DNA of 5,576 nt from Aquitalea sp. Lineage in GTDB: Bacteria > Pseudomonadota > Gammaproteobacteria > Burkholderiales > Chromobacteriaceae. Below, piece by piece: positions 1-5,414 of the stretch. The translations under genes and the position numbers were made by a program. The notes under the pieces were generated by a model, which did no database searches, was not told the origin of the DNA, and saw nothing but the letters and a program-made list of their open reading frames with translations. The stretch is taken from positions 1-5,576 of the forward strand of contig JAFANL010000290.1 in NCBI GenBank assembly GCA_019232735.1, in the 5' to 3' direction. The first letter of the stretch is position 1. Each line of letters starts with the position of its first letter.

Positions 1-806
1 GCGATCTTCCACAGATCCAGCGAGCCTTCCGCCTCCACCGCCGCCTTGACGTGGTCTTCCTCCCCCACCGACACGCCGCCGCAGGTCATGATCACGTCGG
101 CCAGTGCAGCAGCGTCCTGCAGGATTTCACGGGTACGCGACAGCGAATCCGGCACGATGCCCAGATCAGTCACCTCGCAGCCCAGCCGCATCAGCTCCGG
201 CACCAGCCAGTAACGGTTGGAATTGTAAATATGCCCCGGAGCCAGTAGCTGGCCCGGTTCGGTCAGCTCGTCTCCGGTAAAGAACACCGCCACGCGCAGC
301 GGGCGGTAAACCGTCAGCGCTGCCACACCGATGGAGGCGGCCAGCCCCAGGTCGGCCGCCGATAACAAGCGGCCGGCCTCCAGCACGCGGGCGCCACGGG
401 AAATATCTTCGCCAGCACGGCGGATGTTTTGTCCAATACGCGCCGGCTGACTGAAGCTGACCTGACCATCGGGCTGCACCTCGGCCATTTCCTGCATCAC
501 CACGGCGTCAGCACCGGCCGGAATGGGCGCACCGGTAAAGATGCGCGCCACCGTGCCGGCGGTCAGTGGCTGAGGCTGACAACCGGCCGGAATGCGTTGC
601 GATACCGGCAGTGGCCCGCTGCCATCGGCACAGTTCAATACATAGCCATCCATGGCGCTATTGTCTTGCGGCGGCACATCCACCGTGGCCTGCAGTGGCT
701 CGGCCAGAATGCGGCCCATGGCCTGCAGCAAGGGAAGGGTTTCGGTTGCGCGCACAGCCTGGGCGCGCTGCAACAGCCAGTCACGGGCTTGGTCAACAGT
801 CAGCAT
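1..806 (-). CDS. moeA: MoeA, molybdopterin molybdenumtransferase (partial, C-terminus cut by window edge)
   Basis: MoeA catalyses insertion of molybdate into adenylylated molybdopterin, the last common step of molybdenum cofactor synthesis in the cytoplasm. The visible 268 residues, starting MLTVDQARDWLL, carry the family motifs in order: PPQDNSAMDGY (45-55), RIFTGAPIPAGADAVV (88-103), GQNIRRAGEDI (125-135), FFTGDEL (175-181) and CGGVSVGEEDHVK (242-254). The last motif belongs to the MoCF-binding fold, and the Asp/Glu residues known from E. coli MoeA as active-site positions (in DNSAMDGY, GEDI, TGDEL and VGEED) are kept. Full-length MoeA is about 400 residues, so roughly the last third, with the end of the MoCF domain and domain IV, lies beyond position 1. 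The ATG overlaps the end of mobB by 14 nt. The ribosome site is weak (TGGA at best), so translational coupling to mobB is likely. A Cys stands before GGVSVG where Ser or Thr is common; I consider this ordinary variation. Confidence 0.96.
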   Translation of the reverse strand, partial: MLTVDQARDWLLQRAQAVRATETLPLLQAMGRILAEPLQATVDVPPQDNSAMDGYVLNCADGSGPLPVSQRIPAGCQPQPLTAGTVARIFTGAPIPAGADAVVMQEMAEVQPDGQVSFSQPARIGQNIRRAGEDISRGARVLEAGRLLSAADLGLAASIGVAALTVYRPLRVAVFFTGDELTEPGQLLAPGHIYNSNRYWLVPELMRLGCEVTDLGIVPDSLSRTREILQDAAALADVIMTCGGVSVGEEDHVKAAVEAEGSLDLWKI

Positions 807-1302
807 TTTGATGGTGTTCCAGCAAAGCAAGAATGAAACGGGCGACACCGGCGGCATCATCCCGCGCAAAACAGGGCAAACCGGTGGCAGGCGGTACATC
901 GGAGACCACGGCCAGTACCTGCTTGTCCTGCAGACACAAGGGAGCATGGCCCAAGGCGGGGTCGTACACCTCCAGCTTGACGATGGCTTCGTGCTTGAAG
1001 CCCTCTGCCAGCACCAGGTCGCAGGGACGCAAGGCCACCACATGCGTGGCCAATGGGGCATCATTGCCCTGTGGCATGGTTTCCACCAGCAGACGTCGCT
1101 GCGCACCGGCCAGCAAGACCTGCCTGGCACCGGCTTCGCGGTGCCGCCAGCTATCCTTGCCCGGACGGTCCCAATCGACATCATGGTGGGTATGCTTGAT
1201 CACCGCCACATCCACCCCGGCGGCACACAGCAGGGGAATGACTTTTTCCAGCAAGGTGGTCTTGCCACTGCCGGAATAACCGGCCACTCCCAGAACAAGC
1301 AT
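793..1302 (-). CDS. mobB: MobB, molybdopterin-guanine dinucleotide biosynthesis accessory GTPase
   Basis: A 169-residue P-loop protein, close to the usual MobB length (about 170-175). Residues 8-15 (GYSGSGKT) are the Walker A motif. IKHTHHDVDWDRPGKDSWRH (35-54), continuing to AGA, is the MobB hallmark, and DLVLAEGFKHE (95-105) supplies the Walker B-like region. MobB binds GTP and supports MobA in attaching GMP to molybdopterin to make the bis-MGD cofactor. It is not essential in E. coli. The reading frame is open far upstream, but the conserved N-terminus begins at the ATG at 1302, directly before the P-loop, so I chose that start. The ribosome site is poor (GAG about 12 nt upstream). The stop overlaps moeA. 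An intrinsic terminator lies just upstream, which leaves the origin of the mobB transcript unclear. No mobA is seen in the window. Confidence 0.95.
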   Translation of the reverse strand: MLVLGVAGYSGSGKTTLLEKVIPLLCAAGVDVAVIKHTHHDVDWDRPGKDSWRHREAGARQVLLAGAQRRLLVETMPQGNDAPLATHVVALRPCDLVLAEGFKHEAIVKLEVYDPALGHAPLCLQDKQVLAVVSDVPPATGLPCFARDDAAGVARFILALLEHHQNADC

Positions 1303-1318
1303 GGTGACAACACTCGAT

Positions 1319-1359
1319 AAAAAAGGGGCAGGCCCGCATGATAGCATGCGTCCCACCCC
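1319..1359 (-). terminator. Rho-independent terminator after the 72-residue gene, just upstream of mobB
   Basis: On the minus strand a two-part hairpin is followed by six T residues (1324-1319). The lower stem pairs 1352-1359 with 1325-1332 (8 pairs, two of them G-U). After a small internal loop, the upper stem CGCATG/CATGCG pairs 1345-1350 with 1335-1340 around the tetraloop CTAT. The stem is GC-rich and the U-tract follows it directly, so this reads as a good intrinsic terminator in the minus direction only. It ends transcripts of the upstream small gene. Its T-tract lies only 16 nt before the mobB ATG. Confidence 0.85.
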
Positions 1360-1430
1360 CATTCTTCCATCTGACGGCTTAGTTCTTTTGTAGGCCGCAG
1401 CGACCATAACCGGCTGTTGCAGCGGCAGCC

Positions 1431-1649
1431 TCAGGCTACGGCACGGGCAAACTGTGCCGGCTGCTCCTCGAACTGTTCGAAGCGCTTCCAGTCCACGATC
1501 ATGACCTGACTCAAGCCGCAATCCACTGCCAGCTGGGCCTCGATTTCTTCCAGCACCTGGTGGCAATGAATGCTGCCATTGATGGCCACTTCGGCCCGGC
1601 GCATCACGGTATCGTCGGGCGTGACAAACCAGATACAGTAGCGACTCAT
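1431..1649 (-). CDS. Small protein of unknown function (72 residues)
   Basis: I do not recognise this family. The protein begins MSRYCIWFVTPDDTVMRRAE and ends EEQPAQFARAVA. It is soluble in appearance, acidic in its C-terminal half, and has no signal peptide or membrane segment. It contains three Cys (C5, one in the HCH stretch near residue 29, and one in VDCGLSQ), so metal or redox binding is conceivable but not shown. The frame is open to 1772, but the ATG at 1649 is chosen because AAGGAGG (1656-1662) lies 6 nt upstream and because the upstream extension runs through the presumed end of the preceding operon. A strong terminator follows, so it is probably expressed as a single gene, or as a read-through tail of the transporter operon 165 nt upstream. 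Confidence 0.7.
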   Translation of the reverse strand: MSRYCIWFVTPDDTVMRRAEVAINGSIHCHQVLEEIEAQLAVDCGLSQVMIVDWKRFEQFEEQPAQFARAVA

Positions 1650-1655
1650 GCTCAC

Positions 1656-1662
1656 CCTCCTT
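1656..1662 (-). promoter_or_regulatory. Strong Shine-Dalgarno deciding the start of the 72-residue gene
   Basis: AAGGAGG on the minus strand with a 6-nt spacer to the ATG at 1649. It is a near-perfect anti-16S match and argues against the longer in-frame start at 1772. Confidence 0.85.
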
Positions 1663-1761
1663 TCCACAGGGCTGCTCAACACTATCAATATCAGTGCAAG
1701 CCCCGTGAAACTGCAAGCTTTTGTGCCGCCGATTGCCATACCGACCATGCCTTGGGACGGA

Positions 1762-1790
1762 AAACACGACAAACCGGTCGCCCCGGCTTG
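1762..1790 (-). terminator. Candidate intrinsic terminator of the hisQMP-deacylase operon
   Basis: Downstream of the deacylase stop, the minus strand holds CAAGCCGG (1790-1783), a 5-nt loop (1782-1778) and CCGGTTTG (1777-1770). This gives an 8-pair stem with one G-U, followed by a T-rich but interrupted tract (TCGTGTTTT). Position and shape suit the end of the transporter operon, but the U-tract is imperfect, so partial read-through into the 72-residue gene is possible. Nothing else was recognised in the 165-nt gap 1650-1814. Confidence 0.45.
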
Positions 1791-1814
1791 CCTTATCCTG
1801 GGCCGCCGACTAAC

Positions 1815-2939
1815 TCATGCCCCCAGCAGGTTTTCCTTGTCCAGCGGCCGCGTGCCGGCGATCTTGGCCACGGTACCGCCCCGGGTGACATAGGGGTGAC
1901 GGGCAAACACATAGAACACGCCAGCCGTTCCCGCATACAAGGTGGTGGCCGTGCCGCTGATGGGATCGATCACATCGGCAATGGCATCCCCCTCGCGCAC
2001 GACACTGCCCAGCTCGGCCAGCATGCAGATTACGCCAGCGTGCGGTGCAATCAGGGTTTCCGAACCTTCCAGCGGCGTAGCCGGATGCGGGAGTGCGGGT
2101 GTTACGGCCACTTCGCCCCGGATCACGCCACAGCCGGTCAGGTATTGCAGGATGGCCTGGCTGTCCTGCTCGGCCAGCGCATAACTGACATCACCCTCGC
2201 CACGCAGCTCAACCGTCACCGCCACGCTATCAAAGGGAACGGGGTATTGCGGCAGGGCTGCGCGAATCTTGGCCCAAGGCAGGAAAATGGCCTCGTCAAA
2301 CGGCATCACGCCATAGGCATCAGCCAGCAGGGAGGCCCCACATTGCAGATGCGCAGCCAGTGATTCCACCAGCGGCCAGTGTTCGCTATGAGCGTAAATA
2401 TGCACCGGCCCGGCAAAATCGCAATGCAGGTCCAGCACCAGATCGGCATCGATCGCCAGCAAGTGCAGGGTCTGGCGCAGGCTTTGCAGTTCGGTATTGA
2501 CCGGCTCGGCGGCGATGGCCGCGCGCAAGGCCTGGCGGATGATGCTGCGGTTGGCATCCGCATCCTGGCTTAAACGGCCTTCCAGTTGCGGGATGACCCG
2601 CGCCGACGGCTCGCTGTACAGGCGGTTGAAGTTCTCGCCGCTCTCCAGATCGAAACGGCCTTGCGGCTGATAATGCAGCTGCTGGGCCAGACCGATGGGG
2701 TTGGCAACCGGCACCAGCACGATCTCGGCCTGCAACAGGCCTTGCTCTTCCAGTGCGGCAAACTGCTGACGCAGCTTGTGGGCAACCAGCATGCCGGGAA
2801 TCTCACCCGCGTGCAGACTGGCCTGGATATACACCTTGCGCGGCCAGCTGCCGGGCGTGGCAGCGCCAAAATGAAAACTGGTAATGCTGCGCTGGGTGCC
2901 CAGGCTGGGCGACAGTAGCGGGTGGGTTTCCGTACGCAT
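1815..2939 (-). CDS. Succinylglutamate desuccinylase/aspartoacylase (AstE/AspA) family zinc deacylase, AotO-like
   Basis: A 374-residue cytoplasmic protein of the M14-like zinc hydrolase family that removes acyl groups from N-acyl amino acids. Visible motifs are SLHAGEIPG with the zinc ligand pair H43 and E46; NP at 80-81; the NFNR element at 103-106; LVLDLHCDF with the third zinc ligand H172; and VELRG with the likely catalytic E244. Residues from about 290 to 365 form a Gly-rich beta region typical of the C-terminal half of these proteins. AGGAG (2946-2950) lies 6 nt before the ATG. The gene follows the ATPase gene by 34 nt and is the last gene of the operon. Pseudomonas aotJQMOP carries a member of the same family (aotO), from memory. 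The true substrate cannot be read from sequence: an acylated basic amino acid or histidine derivative is suggested only by the transporter context. Succinylglutamate desuccinylase itself (AstE) is less likely, because no other ast gene is present. Confidence 0.88.
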   Translation of the reverse strand: MRTETHPLLSPSLGTQRSITSFHFGAATPGSWPRKVYIQASLHAGEIPGMLVAHKLRQQFAALEEQGLLQAEIVLVPVANPIGLAQQLHYQPQGRFDLESGENFNRLYSEPSARVIPQLEGRLSQDADANRSIIRQALRAAIAAEPVNTELQSLRQTLHLLAIDADLVLDLHCDFAGPVHIYAHSEHWPLVESLAAHLQCGASLLADAYGVMPFDEAIFLPWAKIRAALPQYPVPFDSVAVTVELRGEGDVSYALAEQDSQAILQYLTGCGVIRGEVAVTPALPHPATPLEGSETLIAPHAGVICMLAELGSVVREGDAIADVIDPISGTATTLYAGTAGVFYVFARHPYVTRGGTVAKIAGTRPLDKENLLGA

Positions 2940-2973
2940 GAATGACTCCTGATAATGTGAGATGCGGGCAGTA

Positions 2974-3741
2974 TTACTTCAGGCTGCCGGACAAAAACTG
3001 CTGCAGGCGCTCGCTTTTTGGCTGGCTGAGCACGGTGGCCGGATCGCCCTCTTCCTCGATACGGCCCTGATGCAAAAAGATGACATGGTTGGATACATTG
3101 CGGGCAAAGCCCATTTCATGGGTGACCACCACCATGGTGCGTCCCTCCTCGGCCAGCGCCTGCATCACGCGCAACACCTCACCGACCAGTTCCGGGTCCA
3201 GCGCCGAGGTCGGCTCGTCAAACAGCATCACTTCCGGCTCCATCGCCAGTGCCCGGGCAATGGCCACCCGCTGTTGCTGACCACCAGACAGGTGCGAGGG
3301 ATATTTGTTTTCCTGCTGTTCGGTCAGCCCCACCTTGGTCAGGTATTTGCGCGCCCGCTGCAAGGCCTGGTCGCGGGACAGCCCCAGTACATGCATCGGT
3401 GCTTCGATGATGTTTTCCAGCACCGTCATGTGTGACCACAAATTGAAATGCTGGAACACCATGGACAGCTCGGTGCGCATTTTCTGCAATTGTTTCGGAT
3501 CACGCGGCCGCTGGCCACCTTTTTTATCCAGCACGGTCTGCAGCACTTCGCCATTCAGGCTGATTTCCCCGGCACAGGGTTGCTCCAGAAAGTTGATGCA
3601 GCGCAGGAAGGTACTCTTGCCCGAGCCGGACGAGCCGATGATGCTGATCACATCACCCGCCTTGGCCTTGAGCGACACGCCCTTGAGCACTTCGTGCTGG
3701 CCATATTTTTTATGCAGATCATTCACAGTCAGTTTGTACAT
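2974..3741 (-). CDS. hisP: Histidine/basic amino acid ABC transporter ATP-binding protein, HisP type
   Basis: This 255-residue cytoplasmic ATPase powers the polar amino acid importer. All nucleotide-binding motifs are intact: Walker A GSSGSGKST (36-44), Q-loop Q97 in VFQHFNLW, signature LSGGQ (151-155), Walker B VMLFDE (171-176), D-loop SALD (179-182) and switch H208 in VTHEM. Stretches such as HEVLKGVSL, FLRCINFLE, FNLWSHMTVLEN and HQGRIEEEGDP, and the LSGSLK C-terminus, match enterobacterial HisP closely (from memory), more so than GlnQ or ArtP. GGAGA (3748-3752) lies 6 nt before the ATG. The gene starts 19 nt after hisM ends and is followed 34 nt later by the deacylase. Substrate assignment (histidine versus arginine/ornithine/lysine) depends on a binding protein not seen here. 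Confidence 0.95.
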   Translation of the reverse strand: MYKLTVNDLHKKYGQHEVLKGVSLKAKAGDVISIIGSSGSGKSTFLRCINFLEQPCAGEISLNGEVLQTVLDKKGGQRPRDPKQLQKMRTELSMVFQHFNLWSHMTVLENIIEAPMHVLGLSRDQALQRARKYLTKVGLTEQQENKYPSHLSGGQQQRVAIARALAMEPEVMLFDEPTSALDPELVGEVLRVMQALAEEGRTMVVVTHEMGFARNVSNHVIFLHQGRIEEEGDPATVLSQPKSERLQQFLSGSLK

Positions 3742-3760
3742 GACAATTCTCCATTCCGAA

Positions 3761-4474
3761 TCAGTGGCCCATCGGGCGCAAAAAGGCTAGCCAGCGGTTT
3801 TCACACTGACGGAACAGCCATACCAGTCCAAAGGCAATGCAGGCATACAGTACCGCGGCGATACCAAAGGCCTCGAACGAGGCATAGGTGGCCGCATTGA
3901 CATCCCGCGCCACCTTGAGGATGTCCGGCACGGTGGCGGTAAAGGCTACGGTGGTGGCATGCAGCATCAGGATGACTTCATTGCTGTAATACGGCAGCGC
4001 CCGGCGCAGCATGGCAGGAATGATGATGCGGGTGTATTTGACCCAGGGCGACATGCCCAGCGCGCGTGCCGCCTCGATCTCGCCATAAGGAATGGCCCGG
4101 ATGGCTCCGGCAAAGATTTCGGTGGTGTAAGCGCAGGTATTGAGGGCAAAGGCCAGGATGGTGCAGTTGATGCCTTCGCGGAAGAAGTGTTCCAGCAGCT
4201 CCACCGAACGCACCACATGCAAGCTGTAAATGCCGGAATAGAAAATCAGCAACTGGATATACAAGGGCGTACCACGGAATACATAGGTATAGAACCATAC
4301 CGGCCCGCTGATCCAGCGCCGTGACGACACCCGTGCCACCGCCAGCGGAATCGACAGGCAGAAGCCGCACAGCACCGAGGCAATCAGCAGCCACAAGGTC
4401 ATGGCCACGCCGGACAGGTGGTAGCCGTCATTCCACAGCCAGGCCTGCCAGTAATCATGAATGATATCGATCAT
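3761..4474 (-). CDS. hisM: Histidine/basic amino acid ABC transporter permease, HisM type
   Basis: A 237-residue inner-membrane permease, the same length as HisM (about 238). It begins MIDIIHDYWQAWLWNDGYHLSG, very like E. coli HisM, and keeps RGTPLYIQLL (67-76), NCTILAFALNTCAYTTEIFAGAI (103-125), SNEVILMLH (164-172) and FTATVPDILKVARD (178-191). The cytoplasmic EAA coupling loop is GEIEAARALGMSPWVKYTRI (131-150), with G140 and P153 in register, and would contact HisP. About five hydrophobic segments are visible. The ATG overlaps the hisQ stop as ATGA, so translation is coupled. HisQ and HisM form the heterodimeric channel; the binding protein partner is not in the window. Confidence 0.95.
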   Translation of the reverse strand: MIDIIHDYWQAWLWNDGYHLSGVAMTLWLLIASVLCGFCLSIPLAVARVSSRRWISGPVWFYTYVFRGTPLYIQLLIFYSGIYSLHVVRSVELLEHFFREGINCTILAFALNTCAYTTEIFAGAIRAIPYGEIEAARALGMSPWVKYTRIIIPAMLRRALPYYSNEVILMLHATTVAFTATVPDILKVARDVNAATYASFEAFGIAAVLYACIAFGLVWLFRQCENRWLAFLRPMGH

Positions 4475-5160
4475 AGAACCGCCTTTCGCACGCCGGCCGA
4501 GTAATGGTTTTCCAGCCAGATCAGCACCAGATTGGACACCGTGGTGATCAGCAGATACATCAGCGCGCCAACCACGGCGAACAGGAACATCTGCATGGTG
4601 GCTTTGCCGGCATCCTGGGTGGCCTTGACGATATCGGCCAGGCCGATAATGGACACCAGTGCCGTGGCCTTGATCAGCACCTGCCAGTTATTGGCAATGC
4701 CAGGCAGGGCGAAGCGCATCATTTGCGGGAACAGCACGCGGCGAAAGCTCTGCCATGGCGTCATTCCGTAGGCAATGGCAGCTTCGATCTGACCAGCAGG
4801 CACCGACAGAAAAGCGCCACGGAAGGTTTCGGTAAAGTAAGCACCGTAGATGAAGGCCAGCGTCACCACGCCGGCCAGGAAGGGATCAATGTCGATCTGT
4901 TCCATCCCGAGCGCCTCGGTACACTGGTTCAACCCCAGTTGCAGGCTGTAAAACAGCAGCAGCATCAGCACCAGATCGGGAACGCTGCGAATCAGCGTGG
5001 TATAGGCCGTGGCCCAGCCGCGCAGCAATCTGGCCTTGGCCAGCTTGGAGCTGGCACCAAGCAGACCGATCAGCATGGACAACAGCAGCGACAACAGTGA
5101 CAGCTTCAAGGTCACCCAGGTACCCGCCAGAATGAGCGGGCCAAATCCGGACAGGAACAT
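4471..5160 (-). CDS. hisQ: Histidine/basic amino acid ABC transporter permease, HisQ type
   Basis: A 229-residue inner-membrane permease that pairs with HisM. Conserved HisQ features include TTLIRSVPDLVLMLLLFYSL (54-73), QIDIDPFLAG (88-97), FIYGAYFTETFRGAFLSVP (103-121), the EAA loop QIEAAIAYGMTPW (124-136) ending at P145, and ALPGIANNWQVLIKATALVS (151-170). About five hydrophobic segments are seen, the first at residues 8-36. AGGGGG (5166-5171) lies 5 nt before the ATG at 5160. The start follows the stop codon of a small upstream ORF by 2 nt, so reinitiation or coupling may contribute. It is the first certain gene of the operon. Usually a binding-protein gene (hisJ, argT or aotJ) precedes it; here none is seen. 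Confidence 0.95.
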   Translation of the reverse strand: MFLSGFGPLILAGTWVTLKLSLLSLLLSMLIGLLGASSKLAKARLLRGWATAYTTLIRSVPDLVLMLLLFYSLQLGLNQCTEALGMEQIDIDPFLAGVVTLAFIYGAYFTETFRGAFLSVPAGQIEAAIAYGMTPWQSFRRVLFPQMMRFALPGIANNWQVLIKATALVSIIGLADIVKATQDAGKATMQMFLFAVVGALMYLLITTVSNLVLIWLENHYSAGVRKAVL

Positions 5161-5162
5161 GG

Positions 5163-5273
5163 CTACCCCCTGCTGTGCGGTTGAATGGGACGGGAAGGAC
5201 GCGCGCCGGCCAGGCGGTCAGACGGTGGCCAGCGGCGGGCATGATAGGCCCGAGGGGTGGAATGCAGCTTCAT
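5163..5273 (-). CDS. Candidate 36-residue His/Arg-rich upstream ORF (leader peptide or gene remnant)
   Basis: An ATG at 5273 preceded by consensus AAGGAG with a 7-nt spacer opens a 36-codon frame that ends in TAG 2 nt before the hisQ ATG. The peptide starts MKLHSTPRAYHARRWPPSD and contains 7 Arg, 3 His, 1 Lys and 6 Pro. The hisQ ribosome site lies inside its last codons (AGC AGG GGG TAG), so ribosomes finishing it would reach the hisQ start. It could be a regulatory leader peptide sensing arginine or histidine, a coupling ORF, or the 5' stub of a lost binding-protein gene. It does not look like a lipoprotein or Sec signal peptide, and no known leader family is recognised. High GC content favours Arg/Pro codons in any frame, so the composition alone is weak evidence; the ribosome site and exact abutment to hisQ are the stronger evidence. 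Confidence 0.4.
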   Translation of the reverse strand: MKLHSTPRAYHARRWPPSDRLAGARPSRPIQPHSRG

Positions 5274-5280
5274 GACAGAT

Positions 5281-5286
5281 CTCCTT
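5281..5286 (-). promoter_or_regulatory. Consensus Shine-Dalgarno upstream of the small ORF
   Basis: AAGGAG on the minus strand, 7 nt before the ATG at 5273. It is a better ribosome site than that of hisQ itself, which is why the small ORF is listed. Confidence 0.55.
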
Positions 5287-5297
5287 GGTAGGGCAAA

Positions 5298-5341
5298 CCG
5301 GCATGGCGGCGGCCGAGTCTGGCCGCTGTCCACCATGCCGA
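5298..5341 (-). promoter_or_regulatory. Long leader hairpin upstream of hisQ
   Basis: On the minus strand 5341-5330 pairs with 5309-5298 to give a 12-pair stem (TCGGCATGGTGG with CCGCCATGCCGG, two G-U pairs). An ACAG bulge follows, then a 5-pair upper stem (CGGCC/GGCCG) with a 6-nt loop. No U-tract follows (GGTTTGCCC), so this is not a standard terminator. It lies 11 nt upstream of the small ORF's ribosome site and downstream of the palindrome, so it would be in the 5' leader of the hisQMP transcript. A role in RNA stability or control is inferred, not shown. Confidence 0.5.
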
Positions 5342-5382
5342 CAGCAGTGATGGCCACCTGTGCCGGCAGCTCATCTGTCACG

Positions 5383-5411
5383 ATGCTAATCAAGGCTTAT
5401 TGTATATACAA
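5383..5411 (-). promoter_or_regulatory. Weak sigma70-type promoter candidate for hisQMP
   Basis: TTGTAT (5411-5406), a 17-nt spacer and TAGCAT (5388-5383) are a modest match to the -35/-10 consensus. The -35 would lie inside the palindrome, which would suit repression by occlusion. An alternative -10, TACAAT (5404-5399), lies within the palindrome but has no good -35. The true start site cannot be decided from sequence. Confidence 0.3.
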
Positions 5412-5414
5412 TAA
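5397..5414. promoter_or_regulatory. Perfect 18-bp palindrome, probable operator (HutC/GntR-like)
   Basis: TTATTGTATATACAATAA is identical on both strands and sits in an AT-rich island within GC-rich sequence, about 240 nt upstream of hisQ. Its core TGTATATACA equals the operator core described for HutC, the urocanate-responsive GntR-family repressor of histidine utilisation in Pseudomonas. The link to a histidine-type importer makes HutC control plausible. Other GntR-family regulators with TTGTAT half-sites are possible. Because the site is symmetric, it could also serve a divergent gene beyond 5576. Confidence 0.6.

Noticed and set aside
652..1320. Long plus-strand ORF (222 codons) across moeA and mobB
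   Set aside because: It lies antisense to two well recognised minus-strand genes, shows no protein family features, and has the low-complexity look of a GC-rich shadow frame.
1700..1735. Sigma54 promoter (GGCAC...TTGCA) upstream of the 72-residue gene
   Set aside because: The GG and GC elements are separated by 11 bases rather than the strict 10, so it does not fit the -24/-12 consensus.
1303..1767. N-terminal extension of mobB up to 1767 (324 residues total)
   Set aside because: The extension overlaps the 72-residue gene and the terminator and has no MobB similarity; the family starts at the residues just before the P-loop.
1560..2363. Plus-strand ORF of 267 codons
   Set aside because: Antisense to the deacylase and the 72-residue gene, with no recognisable motif and no ribosome site; shadow of the real coding strand.
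5274..5393. Longer in-frame start at 5393 for the small ORF (76 residues)
   Set aside because: No ribosome site is seen there and it would run through the hairpin; the ATG at 5273 has the consensus ribosome site.
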